64,000 bases of DNA, from the NCBI GenBank assembly GCA_000181795.3, contig CM012953.1, positions 3,527,651-3,591,650 of the forward strand. Reading direction: 5' to 3'. The notes under the pieces were generated by a model, which did not search any database, was not told the DNA's origin, and worked only from the letters and a program-made list of their open reading frames with translations. Positions within the stretch are counted from its first letter, which is position 1, and every line of letters begins with the position of its first letter. Shown piece by piece: positions 11,185 through 22,523 of this stretch. The position numbers and the translations under genes are program-made. This DNA is from Trichinella spiralis. Its lineage: Eukaryota; Nematoda; Enoplea; Trichinellida; Trichinellidae.

Positions 11185-14100
11185 CTACAGTGTCGAATCG
11201 TTTTCTGCTTCCCAGAGCTGCTGCGACGAAGACCGATCCAAACTGTTGTAATCAGTCCACAAAGTCAGCGTCAGTTCTGAGCAAATAATTTCACTGGCCC
11301 GACTTGCTATAAGGCGCAGTATGAAAACGCCATCGCGGCGTAAAAATTCTCCGACAAACTTTTTCAACGTTGCCTCGTCAGCGACAAGCCTCGACGGTTG
11401 GTCGCACAACAGACGAAGATATTTTCTCACGAAATTGATGCCATAATTTGGCAGTAACATAGTTAATATCCAATAAATTGTGTTCAACATGGTCGCAAGA
11501 CCAACTGCCAAAAACCAAAACCATAAAAATAAAAAAATCTTTTCATTGAACATGTTGATCATTAATACACATTGTACAGTATGGCGATGAACGTTGCCAA
11601 GAACGCGTACTTCGAAATCGCACAATGTCACTCGGGGAAAAATGCCGGTCTGTTCCCATTCGACCTCTTTTAATAAATCGTGCAATACGGAAAATCCATA
11701 CAGTACATTTCTAGTACCCAAGAAGTGATTTAGTACCAAAAATTGAAGCATTATATTCAACGTGTACAGAAGTTTGATGCTAATGTATAGCATCGTGATG
11801 TATGAACCACAGTGTCTGTGCAATGTATAATTTTTCATGCAACTTCGACTTCGAGTTCGATCGCATGCGCATAATTTTTGTACTTCAAATTCATCTTCCA
11901 TGTGGCGGGCCATTGTCAAAACTGTGCGCATCTTATATTCAGGTTCCATCAAGCGAGCATCGCAAGCCATTTGCACAAGGCCACGAAGATTTACACCTCA
12001 AACAAAATTTCATTATTATTTTTTTTAATTTAATGGAAAATTTCCTTGAAATTTATAAATAATTTGCTTCATTAACTTTCAAATAATATTAAGAAACGAA
12101 TGTGTATAAAATTTCGATAATTGGAAATAATGCCAAACAAAAAAAATACTAATCAATTTGTTTAATATTTAAATTTACACTTGATGTATTTTGTTGTATC
12201 TAATTTAACAGTAGTTTGACAAAAAAATTTCATAAAATATCTTCATTCAGAAATAGAATTCCTTATCTGTCATACGTATAATTACTATGTCAAGCATTTG
12301 TTGCCTCTTGCCTCTAGTGGGTGCATAAAGATGGAGATTGGTTTCATTTAAAATTTAAACAGCAATTTGTCAAATAATAACAAAATATTGTGAGAACCAA
12401 ATTGTCATTTTTCATCATATGAATAAGCAAGAATGTTTCGATTAAATTTTATTATAAACTTTATTGCATAAATTGCCTGTATTTTAAAATCATAAATTTC
12501 TGTAATTTCGTTACATTAATTCAATTTTATTTTATTTTATTTTATTTTCTGAAACTTTATTGTATTATGCATCAATAAATAAATAGTTAAATGATTAAGT
12601 TCAAAATATGAGGAGGATAATAAATAAATGGAGTGAAATTCTGTTTTTGACAGTCTGTCTATTTTCAAGAAGAATTCATTAATGTATAATGAGAACATAA
12701 CAGATTAATTAACAATTTTTACATTAAACTTTATCAAGCGGTGTAATAATATTCAGAATAGAAGATACAGTTGCCAAACTGAAAAATCATCAGCAAATAA
12801 AGCTTTATTCCAATATTCAAAGTCTATTAATTTTCTATTCAAATTGCCACTGCACCGACCGAGGTCAGCTAACAAGTTGCAAATGAAAAATTTAATGATT
12901 ATATAATTTTCTGTTTTAGTATGAAATGACTAAATGCGCAATGGGCAAAACTCATCAACTTTTCAATTTATTTCAATGATCATCCATCTAGCCATAAACA
13001 CGTTAAGCTTCAGCAATCGATACAAATCGAATAATGAACAGGTAATTTTCAAAAAAAATATTTTTGCTCATCTTTCACTGCTTAAAGAAAAACAAAACTG
13101 TTTTCCATCTTTTGAAAATTAAAATTTTTCTCACTTGCATATCACTGATCAAATTAATAAATAAAGAAAATTTGCAACTTTTCCAACCTTTTATTTCGTT
13201 TAATCAGATAAATATCATAATTAGTTTTGCAACTGAGACCACGACTAAATTATGCATAATATGAAACATTTTGCATTAAGCATTTCAAATAACATTATTA
13301 TATATTAAAATAAATATTCCATATATTAACACTATACATATATATAAACTTAATAATTTCTTTTTTTCCATTATTTTAACCTAAATAATAATATTCATAT
13401 AAAACTTTCATTTTCTTTGATTCTTCACTGAAAAATCATTTCCACAATGCAAAGATCGATCAGTTTGCAAAAACGTTGAACACAAATTAATTCTCCAGAG
13501 TTTTCGACACTGAATTTTCAATATATTAATTTTTGTCAAAAATATTGCTCTTTTCGTTGAGCTCATAAATTACAAAAGTCACTGAATCACCCCGTGAACA
13601 ATTCATCTGAAATGGCCATAGCGGCAACAAATTTCATGTCATCTTTTTTCTAATAATTTAGTCAATTTATTTTGGCTACTTGTTCAATGAAACTCATTAT
13701 TTTCAACTTTTAATAAGTTAACTGACTTTATCTTTCCTATTTATTTGGAAGATTTATTTGAAATATATATATATTTTTAATCAATTATTTAGACTGATCA
13801 ACGTAATTTTTTGCATTATTTTCCCCATGATACATGAATTTGAAGTATCATTTCTAGTACAACGGGGTATTACTTTTAAAATTGAACAATGAAATTTTCA
13901 AAATAAAAATGCTCATTGAGGAAAAGCGGCTATTAATTAGAGAAAATTCCATTTTGCACTAGCCTAACTGATCAGTTCCTCAGAGAATATTCCTGTACTA
14001 AAATTTAAAACATACCAAAGCAATTTCTCCCTCTCATTTATTATTGTATATTGTTTTCAGGTTAAGAACAAAGCTGCTGAAAATATTGATTCACGTGTTT

Positions 14101-15830
14101 TACTTTTATCATTTTACTTTTAAATTAATTAAAATATAATTCTGTATTTCAGCCTGACATCAATAGTTTAACAGTTGAGCATAATGTTTCATTCTTCATA
14201 ATTCTTCTCAAATATTCTCAAATCATTTGTTGAATAAATAATAATTTTTTACAAAATAAATTTCATGATGACGATGATGATGATGGAAAAAAATGAATAA
14301 TATCGATTTCATTAAACATAAATAAATTATATAAATGAAATAAAGCAGCCGCCTCTGATCAGATATCCCAGTGTTCTACTTAACAGTAGATTTTTATCAA
14401 TATTCATCCTGGTAAATAACTTGTGACAATGACAAAACTGATATAAGAATGTTGAATTTATATACTATTAGTAAAAGTGATTTGTGTGTGTGTCGCATGG
14501 CTGATTGCATAAACAACAGTGCTTCAACTTTGTTTGTATTCTTTTGATCATTGATTTAAAAGAGTGCTTAATTGTCAGTGAAAGCAAGAATGCTTTTCTC
14601 TAATTTCAACCTTTTAAAGCCAACCTGGTGCATTAACTACTCTTTCATGTTCGAAGATCATCTTAACAAAAATATGAATGACAACATGTCAATCAGCATG
14701 TTTCGCTTGTATAATTTATGAAACATTTTTAGAAGATTATTTTTTTAAACCGTTTCTTGCGTGTTGCTTATTACAGTAAAACATATTTTCACAATGCTGC
14801 TGATTATTAAGATAAAAAAAACATAAATCAATCAGGGTAAAGATAATTTCTCAACACGCAACGTTGATTACTAATTTACATTCAACTGGAACAATGTTAT
14901 TAGGTGATAAGAGAAAAAAGAAAGTTTTTTCCCTACAAGTTGCTTACATGAGCATGAGAAATATCTGATATTGTCTTATAGCAACTCAGTTGGCCGCAAC
15001 TCTCAGCCTACCGAAATCATGGCATAAAACTGAATCTGAAAACTACTTCAGGCTTCAATGGGCAATGCTGATAAATACACGGTCCATTAAAGTCGGCTTG
15101 GGGATCGATTTGGCAATTTGCTTGCTCGAAGTGGTCATGTTGACCCAAAAAGAATCGATCACCAGTCCATAACTCCAACAATCATGCGCGTATAAAACAT
15201 CACTATCTTGGACAGCTCTTTTCAAAAGCCACGCCTTTTGGAGTCGCCTTTAGGTATTTTTCCAATTATGCGATAAATTTCAACTGTCAGTTGAAACAGA
15301 AAAGAGCCGTAACATTTGAAAAATGCATTTGCATCAACATTAACGTGAAACAAACAAATAAATAACATATTCTGCTCAATGTTGTGATTATTATTGTTTA
15401 ATAACTGAAAAATAAAAATGAAAAAAAAGCTTCTTTTCATACCTGAGTGCCAGTGAAGAAGACCTCGCCAAATAATGCACGGAATGTAAAACAGCAAAGC
15501 TTCCAAGCTGAGCACGAACGGTACCCACTGGTAATAGCTGATTTGCCGGTTGCGTCGATTGTACATTTCCCTGGGAATGTCCTCCTCTATTGGAACCCAA
15601 TATGTGTTTTGAACCCAGCAATAATTTTCCGTATACTGCTCCATAGCATCGGTGAAGGTTGCTGGTACCCAGCATTGTATTGGATAGCCGACGTATTGTT
15701 TAGCGCTGACCAAAATGGAAAACGACAGCAAAATTGTGGTCGTGTAAAAATAATGCAGCTTGTCGACAAAGTCGTCGTCAACACGCGGCTGCAAATGCTT
15801 GAATGCGTTAGCCAAATAATACAAAAGCAT
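11185..15830 (-). CDS. Innexin gap-junction channel subunit
   Basis: Two exons, 15830-15443 and 11996-11185, joined in phase across a 3446-bp intron, give about 399 residues, normal for an innexin. Innexins form gap junctions and hemichannels in the plasma membrane of invertebrate cells. Seen: the N-terminus [22 protein letters not shown]1 near residues 32-50, first extracellular loop with Cys pair ([20 protein letters not shown]), the family signature YYQWVPF at TM2, TM3, second loop with Cys pair ([24 protein letters not shown]), TM4 and a cytoplasmic tail ending at TAG 11185-11187. The ATG at 15830 is chosen because it gives the usual innexin N-terminus. The frame stays open without ATG back to a splice acceptor at 15968, so a longer isoform using upstream exons is possible. 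Which paralogue (unc-7, unc-9 or inx type) is not resolved. Confidence 0.93.
11997..15442 (-). other. Large innexin intron
   Basis: A GT-AG intron (donor at 15442, acceptor ending at 11997) much longer than the other introns in the window. It is mostly AT-rich. A patch at about 14980-15260 has visibly higher GC and may be a conserved non-coding element. A GAT/ATG trinucleotide-like run lies near 14268-14284. Confidence 0.75.
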
Positions 15831-15968
15831 CGTCAAGCCGATCTCCTTTTTTCCGCCGTGGTGGCCACCGTGAGCGGTCGCCCTGAGTTGATGGCTTCCG
15901 TGCAATAGTTTATCCGCTTGATAGGCAGGAATGTGATCAATGTGACGAACTTTATCCAGTGAATGGCG
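15831..15968 (-). other. Possible N-terminal extension of the innexin exon
   Basis: Upstream of the innexin ATG the same frame is open for 46 codons to an acceptor (TTTTATTTTCAG) ending at 15969, with no ATG. It is His/Gly-rich ([10 protein letters not shown]-like). It is either 5' untranslated sequence or an N-terminal extension fed by an upstream exon with a phase-0 donor, such as the one at 19201. Confidence 0.4.
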
Positions 15969-18515
15969 CTGAAAATAAAATTAACAAAGTGAAATGAAAA
16001 GTTTTTCCCAAAAAATGTTGTATGCAAATTTATTGATTGCACAAACAAGCATGAATCAAACACAGTTTTCTACTTAGTGAAGTTGATAATGCAATCTTCC
16101 CACGGTGTTTATCATTTTTCAACATCGAGAAGGTCATATCTACGATTGCCATTTAAGCGTGAAGTTAACTGCTAGAAAGAGCATTTTACAAGCATTTTTC
16201 AAAGCTTAATCTGTGTGAATGACAGAAGGAAAAGTGTGCATCTTGTGCAAGTTTACTACAACAAGTAAACTAAATAAGCGCAATTTTACCACCGCTTCTT
16301 TCCATGTCAGATGTGCATCGTTTTCTATAAACAGTGAATCCTTTTGTCAGAAATAATAATCCATGAAATAATTTTCTTTCTTTATTAGACTACTTTTAAA
16401 AACAATCAAATGAATTTTTAAATCGAATCAAATGAATATTCAAAATTTCTGCTCTAATAACAAGTTCCCATTGTAATTAGTTATTAAAAAGAATTCTTTC
16501 TTTTTTAATTATGAAACATTTCAAGCTTTGCTGTTTAAAGTATACAATTCAAATTGCAAACTGACATTAATCTTTGTACTTTTGGTTGATCAGAAATACA
16601 AACTAGAACATTTTTGTATTATTAAACAACTAATTACAATTAATTTACTCGAAATAAATTTCAATAATAATAATAATAAGTTAATAATGCAATTGCTGAA
16701 AATGATAAATTTCCTACAAGCAAAAATTATTATAATTAATAATAATATTATTGTATAAATTGATGAAATTAAAAAAAAATAATATTTTCAGTTTTTCCTA
16801 CAACCTATGCTTCAACAAGTCTAAAAGTTAATAAGCATAAATGGAAAAATGAAGCTTAATTTTAATCTACTCGATAAAACCAAAAAAAGGCGCAAATAAT
16901 TAATGAGTATAAATCAGATAAATGAAAAAATAACGTTCAATATTGTTTTTACAAAATGCAATAGCTGATTTTTTATTTAACAAGGAAACTGCGTCTGATA
17001 AATTAAATTTCATGAGTAATAATTTTTCATTTGTAAAAATAAAATTTCCATAGTTAATGAAGACTATTTTTCTGTCCATTTCACATTGGTTACAATATTT
17101 TTAAATAATATTCAACAAATTGATGGATGTGAAATGAAATTATTTTTGGATAATTCAGATTTAGTCCTTTCAATCTTAAATTAGCTTACAACTTCCTCAG
17201 AAATGGAAATGCCTTTTAAAATGATTTAAAATATGTACTGCATTTTATTTAATTTACTTAAACATTAAATTTGATCTAAATAGTACATTCCATGCCATAA
17301 TGTGAGATGTATGTGCGTGTGTAGGATGGATGGGTAGACTCGGATATGCTTGATCGATCTATGGATAACCTTAGAAATAAACTATTGAATGAACTATCTT
17401 AAAGATTTTGTTCACTCGTTGATGACACTGATTTTTAAACACTACTGCGCTAACTGTTGCTATGACTGAACCTGCCAATATTATTATATACATTTTAGAA
17501 GTTGGGATCGGTTTCCGGCTCCCTCCATTTGGCAACAAATTAATTTTATTCACAAAGACAGATTATAGTGGCTTCTTATAGTAGATCATTTTTCTTCTTA
17601 TTCTAAACAACAATAAAAACAAAAAAGAAGAAAGAATAACTAGCTTGTCGCATTTTACAAAAAGCATAATACAGAAAAGTATAAGCTGAATTTTATCTAT
17701 GGAAGGTGATCAAAAATCGAAATTTCAGAAAAGCATCACACAATCAATTGTTAATGCCGAAACTGTGCCCTTGTCGGTCGGGTCGATGGCTTCAACCAGG
17801 CACTGCATCAGAAAAAGGTCGACTAGCTGTCGCACGCTTGAACAGCTTAACGAAAGTTATATTTATTATTAGCCAGCCTAGCGATGATCGATGCGACTGG
17901 AAAAATGTAAGTTCCATTCACAAGTGTGGTACTGGATTCAAATAGAGCAAAAAAATTCAAGAAAAACACAATCTAAAGCTGAATTTACAGTTAACACCAC
18001 ATTCATAGGAAAGAAAATTAATTTTCCCTCCCTTATTATTGACTTTTCATATCACATGTGTCATATGCTATGCAATGCAAACTGAGCATATTGTCCCTGG
18101 CAAAGCAGCTACATGTGAGAATTTCGCTTCGCTTGATTTTTTTCTTTCAAAACTAAAAGGTGCAATTTAATTAGCCGCTTTACGTGCATATTTCTAATTG
18201 ACAATTTTGTGTATGCGTGCGGTAAAATGGAAAAATTTGCATCGAATTCCGGAGATCACCGTTTGAAATAAAGCGCTCCCGCCGGGACGACCCTTTCTCT
18301 TTGCTCGGCATCCTACAGTGTTGAACACTGAACAGATTGCGAAATGTTCTTGTACCAGAGTTAATAGTTCTGCATTATTATATTCATTGTGAAATATTCA
18401 TCAAACATTTTGAGAAGTGAGTTGAGAAATATACAAATTTCAATTTTGGAAAATTGGGAAGACAACGACAACAATGACAACAGCAATATCCAGGTACAAA
18501 ATAACGTTAATATAC

Positions 18516-18621
18516 CTTGAATTTGACGCCTTTGAAAACTAAGCGAGCCCAGGCGGCTTGTGGCGCCGTATGCTTGTTGGACATTACCGAGACAATTGTT
18601 GTTCAACAGGTTGTTCATCGA
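18516..18621 (-). other. Candidate upstream exon on the innexin strand
   Basis: Between an acceptor (TTTAACAG) and a donor (CAAG/GTATAT) the - strand is open: SMNNLLNNNCLGNVQQAYGA and onward to RRQIQ, with a candidate ATG at 18618. It has higher GC than its surroundings. It leaves phase 1, which does not fit the phase-0 acceptor at 15968, so an intermediate exon or a different transcript would be needed. Confidence 0.3.
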
Positions 18622-18902
18622 CTGTTAAAGTGACGTTCGAGAAGCGGAAAAATCTGCACCGGATACAAGCTCATACGCGAATCTTTTCAATCATGTGCTT
18701 GATTATTTGATTTTTTTTCAAAACAAAAAATAATAAATTTATAATTTCCAAACTAAGAAAAGTTGTAGAAGCAAAGTTTTTCTGCTTAGCACACAAAGTG
18801 AGTTAGTTGCTGGTCAGTGATCGGCTCGAACAAGCTGCTGCTTTGGCTGCTTCCTTTTCCAGCCATTTCCTTCACTCGCACACGCATATAAGCTTAAAAC
18901 AA

Positions 18903-18917
18903 CGCCCCCTAGTGGTC
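18903..18917 (-). promoter_or_regulatory. CTCF-like binding motif
   Basis: Read on the - strand, GACCACTAGGGGGCG matches the core of the animal CTCF consensus (CCACNAGGGGGCG). It lies upstream of the innexin and its candidate 5' exons, at the edge of a long gene-poor region. Confidence 0.45.
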
Positions 18918-19200
18918 ACTTTGATGGACAACTTCACACACTCAGCGTGGGGTCTTTATTGAACAACGGCAGCAAAAGCACCGCTGACACAGTACACACT
19001 GATAAATTAGCGCAGCTTGCTTGCTTTTGTCTCATTTAAGCATGCTATTTTACGTTCATTAGAGCAAACTTTTGACGTTTTGTCCCTTGTGATTGTAAAT
19101 GTAAAATTAAAATAAAAAATATATAAAAAAATAAGAAGAAGAGGAAAAAGTAGCAGAAGAAAGAAGGGAACAATTTCAATACTGAAAATGAACGCTTTAC

Positions 19201-19242
19201 TTTGTCCACGTTTGTGACAACCGCGTTCAGCCTGCAGTTCAT
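19201..19242 (-). other. Candidate first exon on the innexin strand
   Basis: ATG at 19242 opens 14 codons (MNCRLNAVVTNVDK) to a good donor (AAA/GTAAAG) in phase 0. It could splice in frame either to the exon at 18621 or directly to the acceptor at 15968. The 19200-19300 area is GC-richer than its flanks. No homologue was recognised. Confidence 0.3.
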
Positions 19243-22177
19243 GTCTTCTTCGTCAAATCTGCGCGGCCGTCCGCCTCACAGTGCAGGCGATCAAATCGGC
19301 TCTACAATTTCAAACAAGATCTTATTACACAAGATCTGCACTTATTTATATTTAATTTTTGTTTATTTTCTTCTAATAATTTGCAATTTAATTGCTTGCA
19401 TGAAACATGCAAGAAAAAAAATATATACATATGTAGTAAAATTTCTTTGATACATCTGCTTCGGAGAAAACTGGCAATATCACAATATAGAATATTATTG
19501 AAAAAGTTCATTCTTTAATAAGTAATTGCATCAGTATAAACTTTCAAAATAGAGTGCAGACATTTCACACATTTGTTACAGTATATTAAAATATTAATAT
19601 CATTTCTTAATTATATCCATGTAAAAGAAAATAGCATATGATATTACTAAAAGTTGTCTACAAAACAAAAGCTTCCATAAAACTTTCCGTCTAAATTAGC
19701 ATACAAATTTTATATAACAGCATCCTGTGGTTTCTGATTTATTTTTATAATTGCAGAAAAGAGCAAAATGTGCTTCTCTTAGTAGTTGTTTTGATGTTCA
19801 ATCAACAAATTCAATCTATTTTTAAAAGTGAAATTATTTTAAGAAAAGCAAATTGAATCAAGTTGAAAGTAGCAAGCATGCTTTAAAGATTACCAAAGTT
19901 AGCGTTCTGTTCAAAGATGCAGTGCACATGATTTTCATGCTTTGCAATTTGAAAATTAAAATTTGCTGTTTAAATGCCAAACAATTAATAAATTAATTTT
20001 GTTTTTCTATGCTCATTTTGAGAAATTAAATTTTTTTATTTATCACTTTTCACAAAATTTATTAAACAACTAATCCAACAACAAGTGATTATTTATTTAT
20101 TTGTTCACACAGAAAAAAAGCATCACATAATTTTAACATTTCAGCTTAAAAGTTGAAGTCAGCTTTTAAAAAAGCAACTGTTTACAGCACAAGTCAAAAT
20201 GAAGCAGATTTCGGTTTGAAACCAGCCCTGATCAATAAAATCCATGCAGCTGTCATGATGCTTAATTCTAAACTTAGAAAAGCTTTTCACTTATAAGCGG
20301 CACTGGATCCTTAATTTTGTGCAAATACATATATTTTAAAAACGAAACATTCATGCATTTTTTGTTCTTTACATGGTTATTTGTTGGTTTTTTTATTAAA
20401 AAATTATGCAATTATCGAAAAATAAACTCTTCATATTTTTAATTAATGATATTATTCAAAGATACTTTACTTTATTAATTTAAAATTTTTGAAATGAAAC
20501 AATATAGATGCACATATATATAAAGTATAAATCAATTGATCAGATTACGTGTAAGTTGTAATTCTTTATAATAAAGGAGCTTGTTATTGCAACTTTGATT
20601 TAAATGATCATGTATCTTAAATGGTAAAATAAAATCAATAAAATACTGAAAATATTAATAAACATTTTATAATAATTTAGAATAAATAATAATATAAAAT
20701 ATTAATAAATACTACACCTGATGAAAATTTCTGCATTAACTTAATGAATGCAGTCTGAGTGCCAATGAGCAATAAAAAAATTATTTTCCGCTTCGTTCAT
20801 AATCAGTATGCAACTATGTGAAATGCTTTTTAGGAAAATTTGAATTAAGCATTAAAAATTTTTTTACCGCTGCATTTACTTGTAATGGTAAACATCTTCG
20901 ATTATCTACAATTTCAATTCCAGGAAAAAATCTCTGAACAACGAGGAAGTGAAAAAGTACTGCTGATTGTTGCTGCAGCTTTTATGTAAAGCATGTTATT
21001 TCACAACTAGTAAGAGATTGTGATTGAATATCAGATTTGAATCTTCATTTTTGAAATATCTTTTAAAATTGTTGAGGAATAATTTCAAAATAAAATAAAA
21101 CTAAAAAGAAAAAAAAACTATAATTATTTTAAATCTAAAATATTATAATAACATTCTTTCAATAAAACATAAGGCTAAATAAAAGGTAGCTATATAATAT
21201 ATTTCAGTATAGTGATATAGTCAATATAGTTACACTTGATAATTATAAAAACTTATTATACAAACATTGAATTTACTTAAACATTATGCATGTTAATGGT
21301 AGCCAATGCGAAGACTCTGTGACAAAATTTTACTGCCTTAAAAATATTTATTTGATTTTGCTATATATTCCATTTTTAGGCGTATTTTAACAAAATGCTT
21401 TTTGCACCGAATATACTCTCCTGCTAAGTTAAAGAATTTTCATTTTGAAAAAGCTACACTAGTTTGAAATTATTATTTTTACATGGCATTGGAAATAAGT
21501 AAAATTATCTATAGTTAACCATAAGAATGAAAAATTAACTAGGCAAATAGCATGTTATAAAAATTGCAAGAAAAACTTTGAAATTGTTAATCAAGAGGCT
21601 GAATATGATGAAGATCAATTACAGTGAATGAATAGTTTCAGTCAGTTAACTGATAGATTAATAACATAGCTATATGATAATTACTGTTATATTTGAAATG
21701 CATTATTCTTAATTGATGTTCAAAGTATAGCATCTTCTCGAATGAAATTTTAATATTACATTAAATTCATAATCGAATTTTTTCATTGGATTAAAAGCAA
21801 GCAAGTAGTGCCATGCTCAAATTTTGTTCATAACAATTACTTTAAAAAGTTTGACATAAATTTGCTATTTGAAGCATATTTTATTTAAAAAGAAGAAAAA
21901 TGACTTTTGCTTGATTATAACAAATTGATTTAATATGAGTAGCAATATTATGATGAATTCGTACCTGCATTTTAAAAATAAATTTGCCTTTAAAAGTGGA
22001 AAGCAAATAGATCCATTCACATAGTGCTTAAGAAAGTAGCATTTTTGAAAAATAAGCTTGAAAGCAAATTTTCGATCAATCGATTATATATTATGTGCCA
22101 GCTTTACCAAAATCAGCTCCACCAAAAGGGATGTTCCTGCAATTTGATCGTTGATAAAACTGTTTTGATTGAAATTT

Positions 22178-22199
22178 GACACCTTTGAATGAGGTGTAA
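22178..22199. promoter_or_regulatory. Inverted pair of T-box-like half sites
   Basis: GACACCT, seven bases, AGGTGTA forms an inverted repeat whose arms resemble the T-box half site AGGTGTGA. It lies in otherwise AT-rich non-coding DNA. Confidence 0.25.
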
Positions 22200-22476
22200 A
22201 CAATTTGGGAAAATTTTCCTAGCGATTAGCATCCAGACTCATCACTGAACCCATCACAAGAGGCCGTCAACAATTAGAAACCATTTTTCACAATTAGCAT
22301 GCTTAAATGTTCATATATAAAATAATAGAACGAACTTTTCATCCATTATGAAAGCATCTGACAATTTCAATCGTCTCATGCTTAATAAAACATATTCATT
22401 TATATTCACTTTGCCTTTCCCAATTGTAGATGCATATTTATATATAGAAGAAGCAAAATTAAGCGTAAATTCACAC

Positions 22477-22523
22477 ATACACACACACATACATATATAT
22501 GTGTATGTAGGTATGTGTATATG
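22477..22523. repeat. CA/TA/TG simple repeat
   Basis: Alternating CACA, TATA and GTGT tracts that can fold back on themselves. Small open frames across it are repeat artefacts. Confidence 0.8.

Noticed and set aside
15831-15905. Using 15905 as the innexin start
   Set aside because: The codon there is TTG, not ATG; the first ATG in frame is at 15830 and gives the usual innexin N-terminus.
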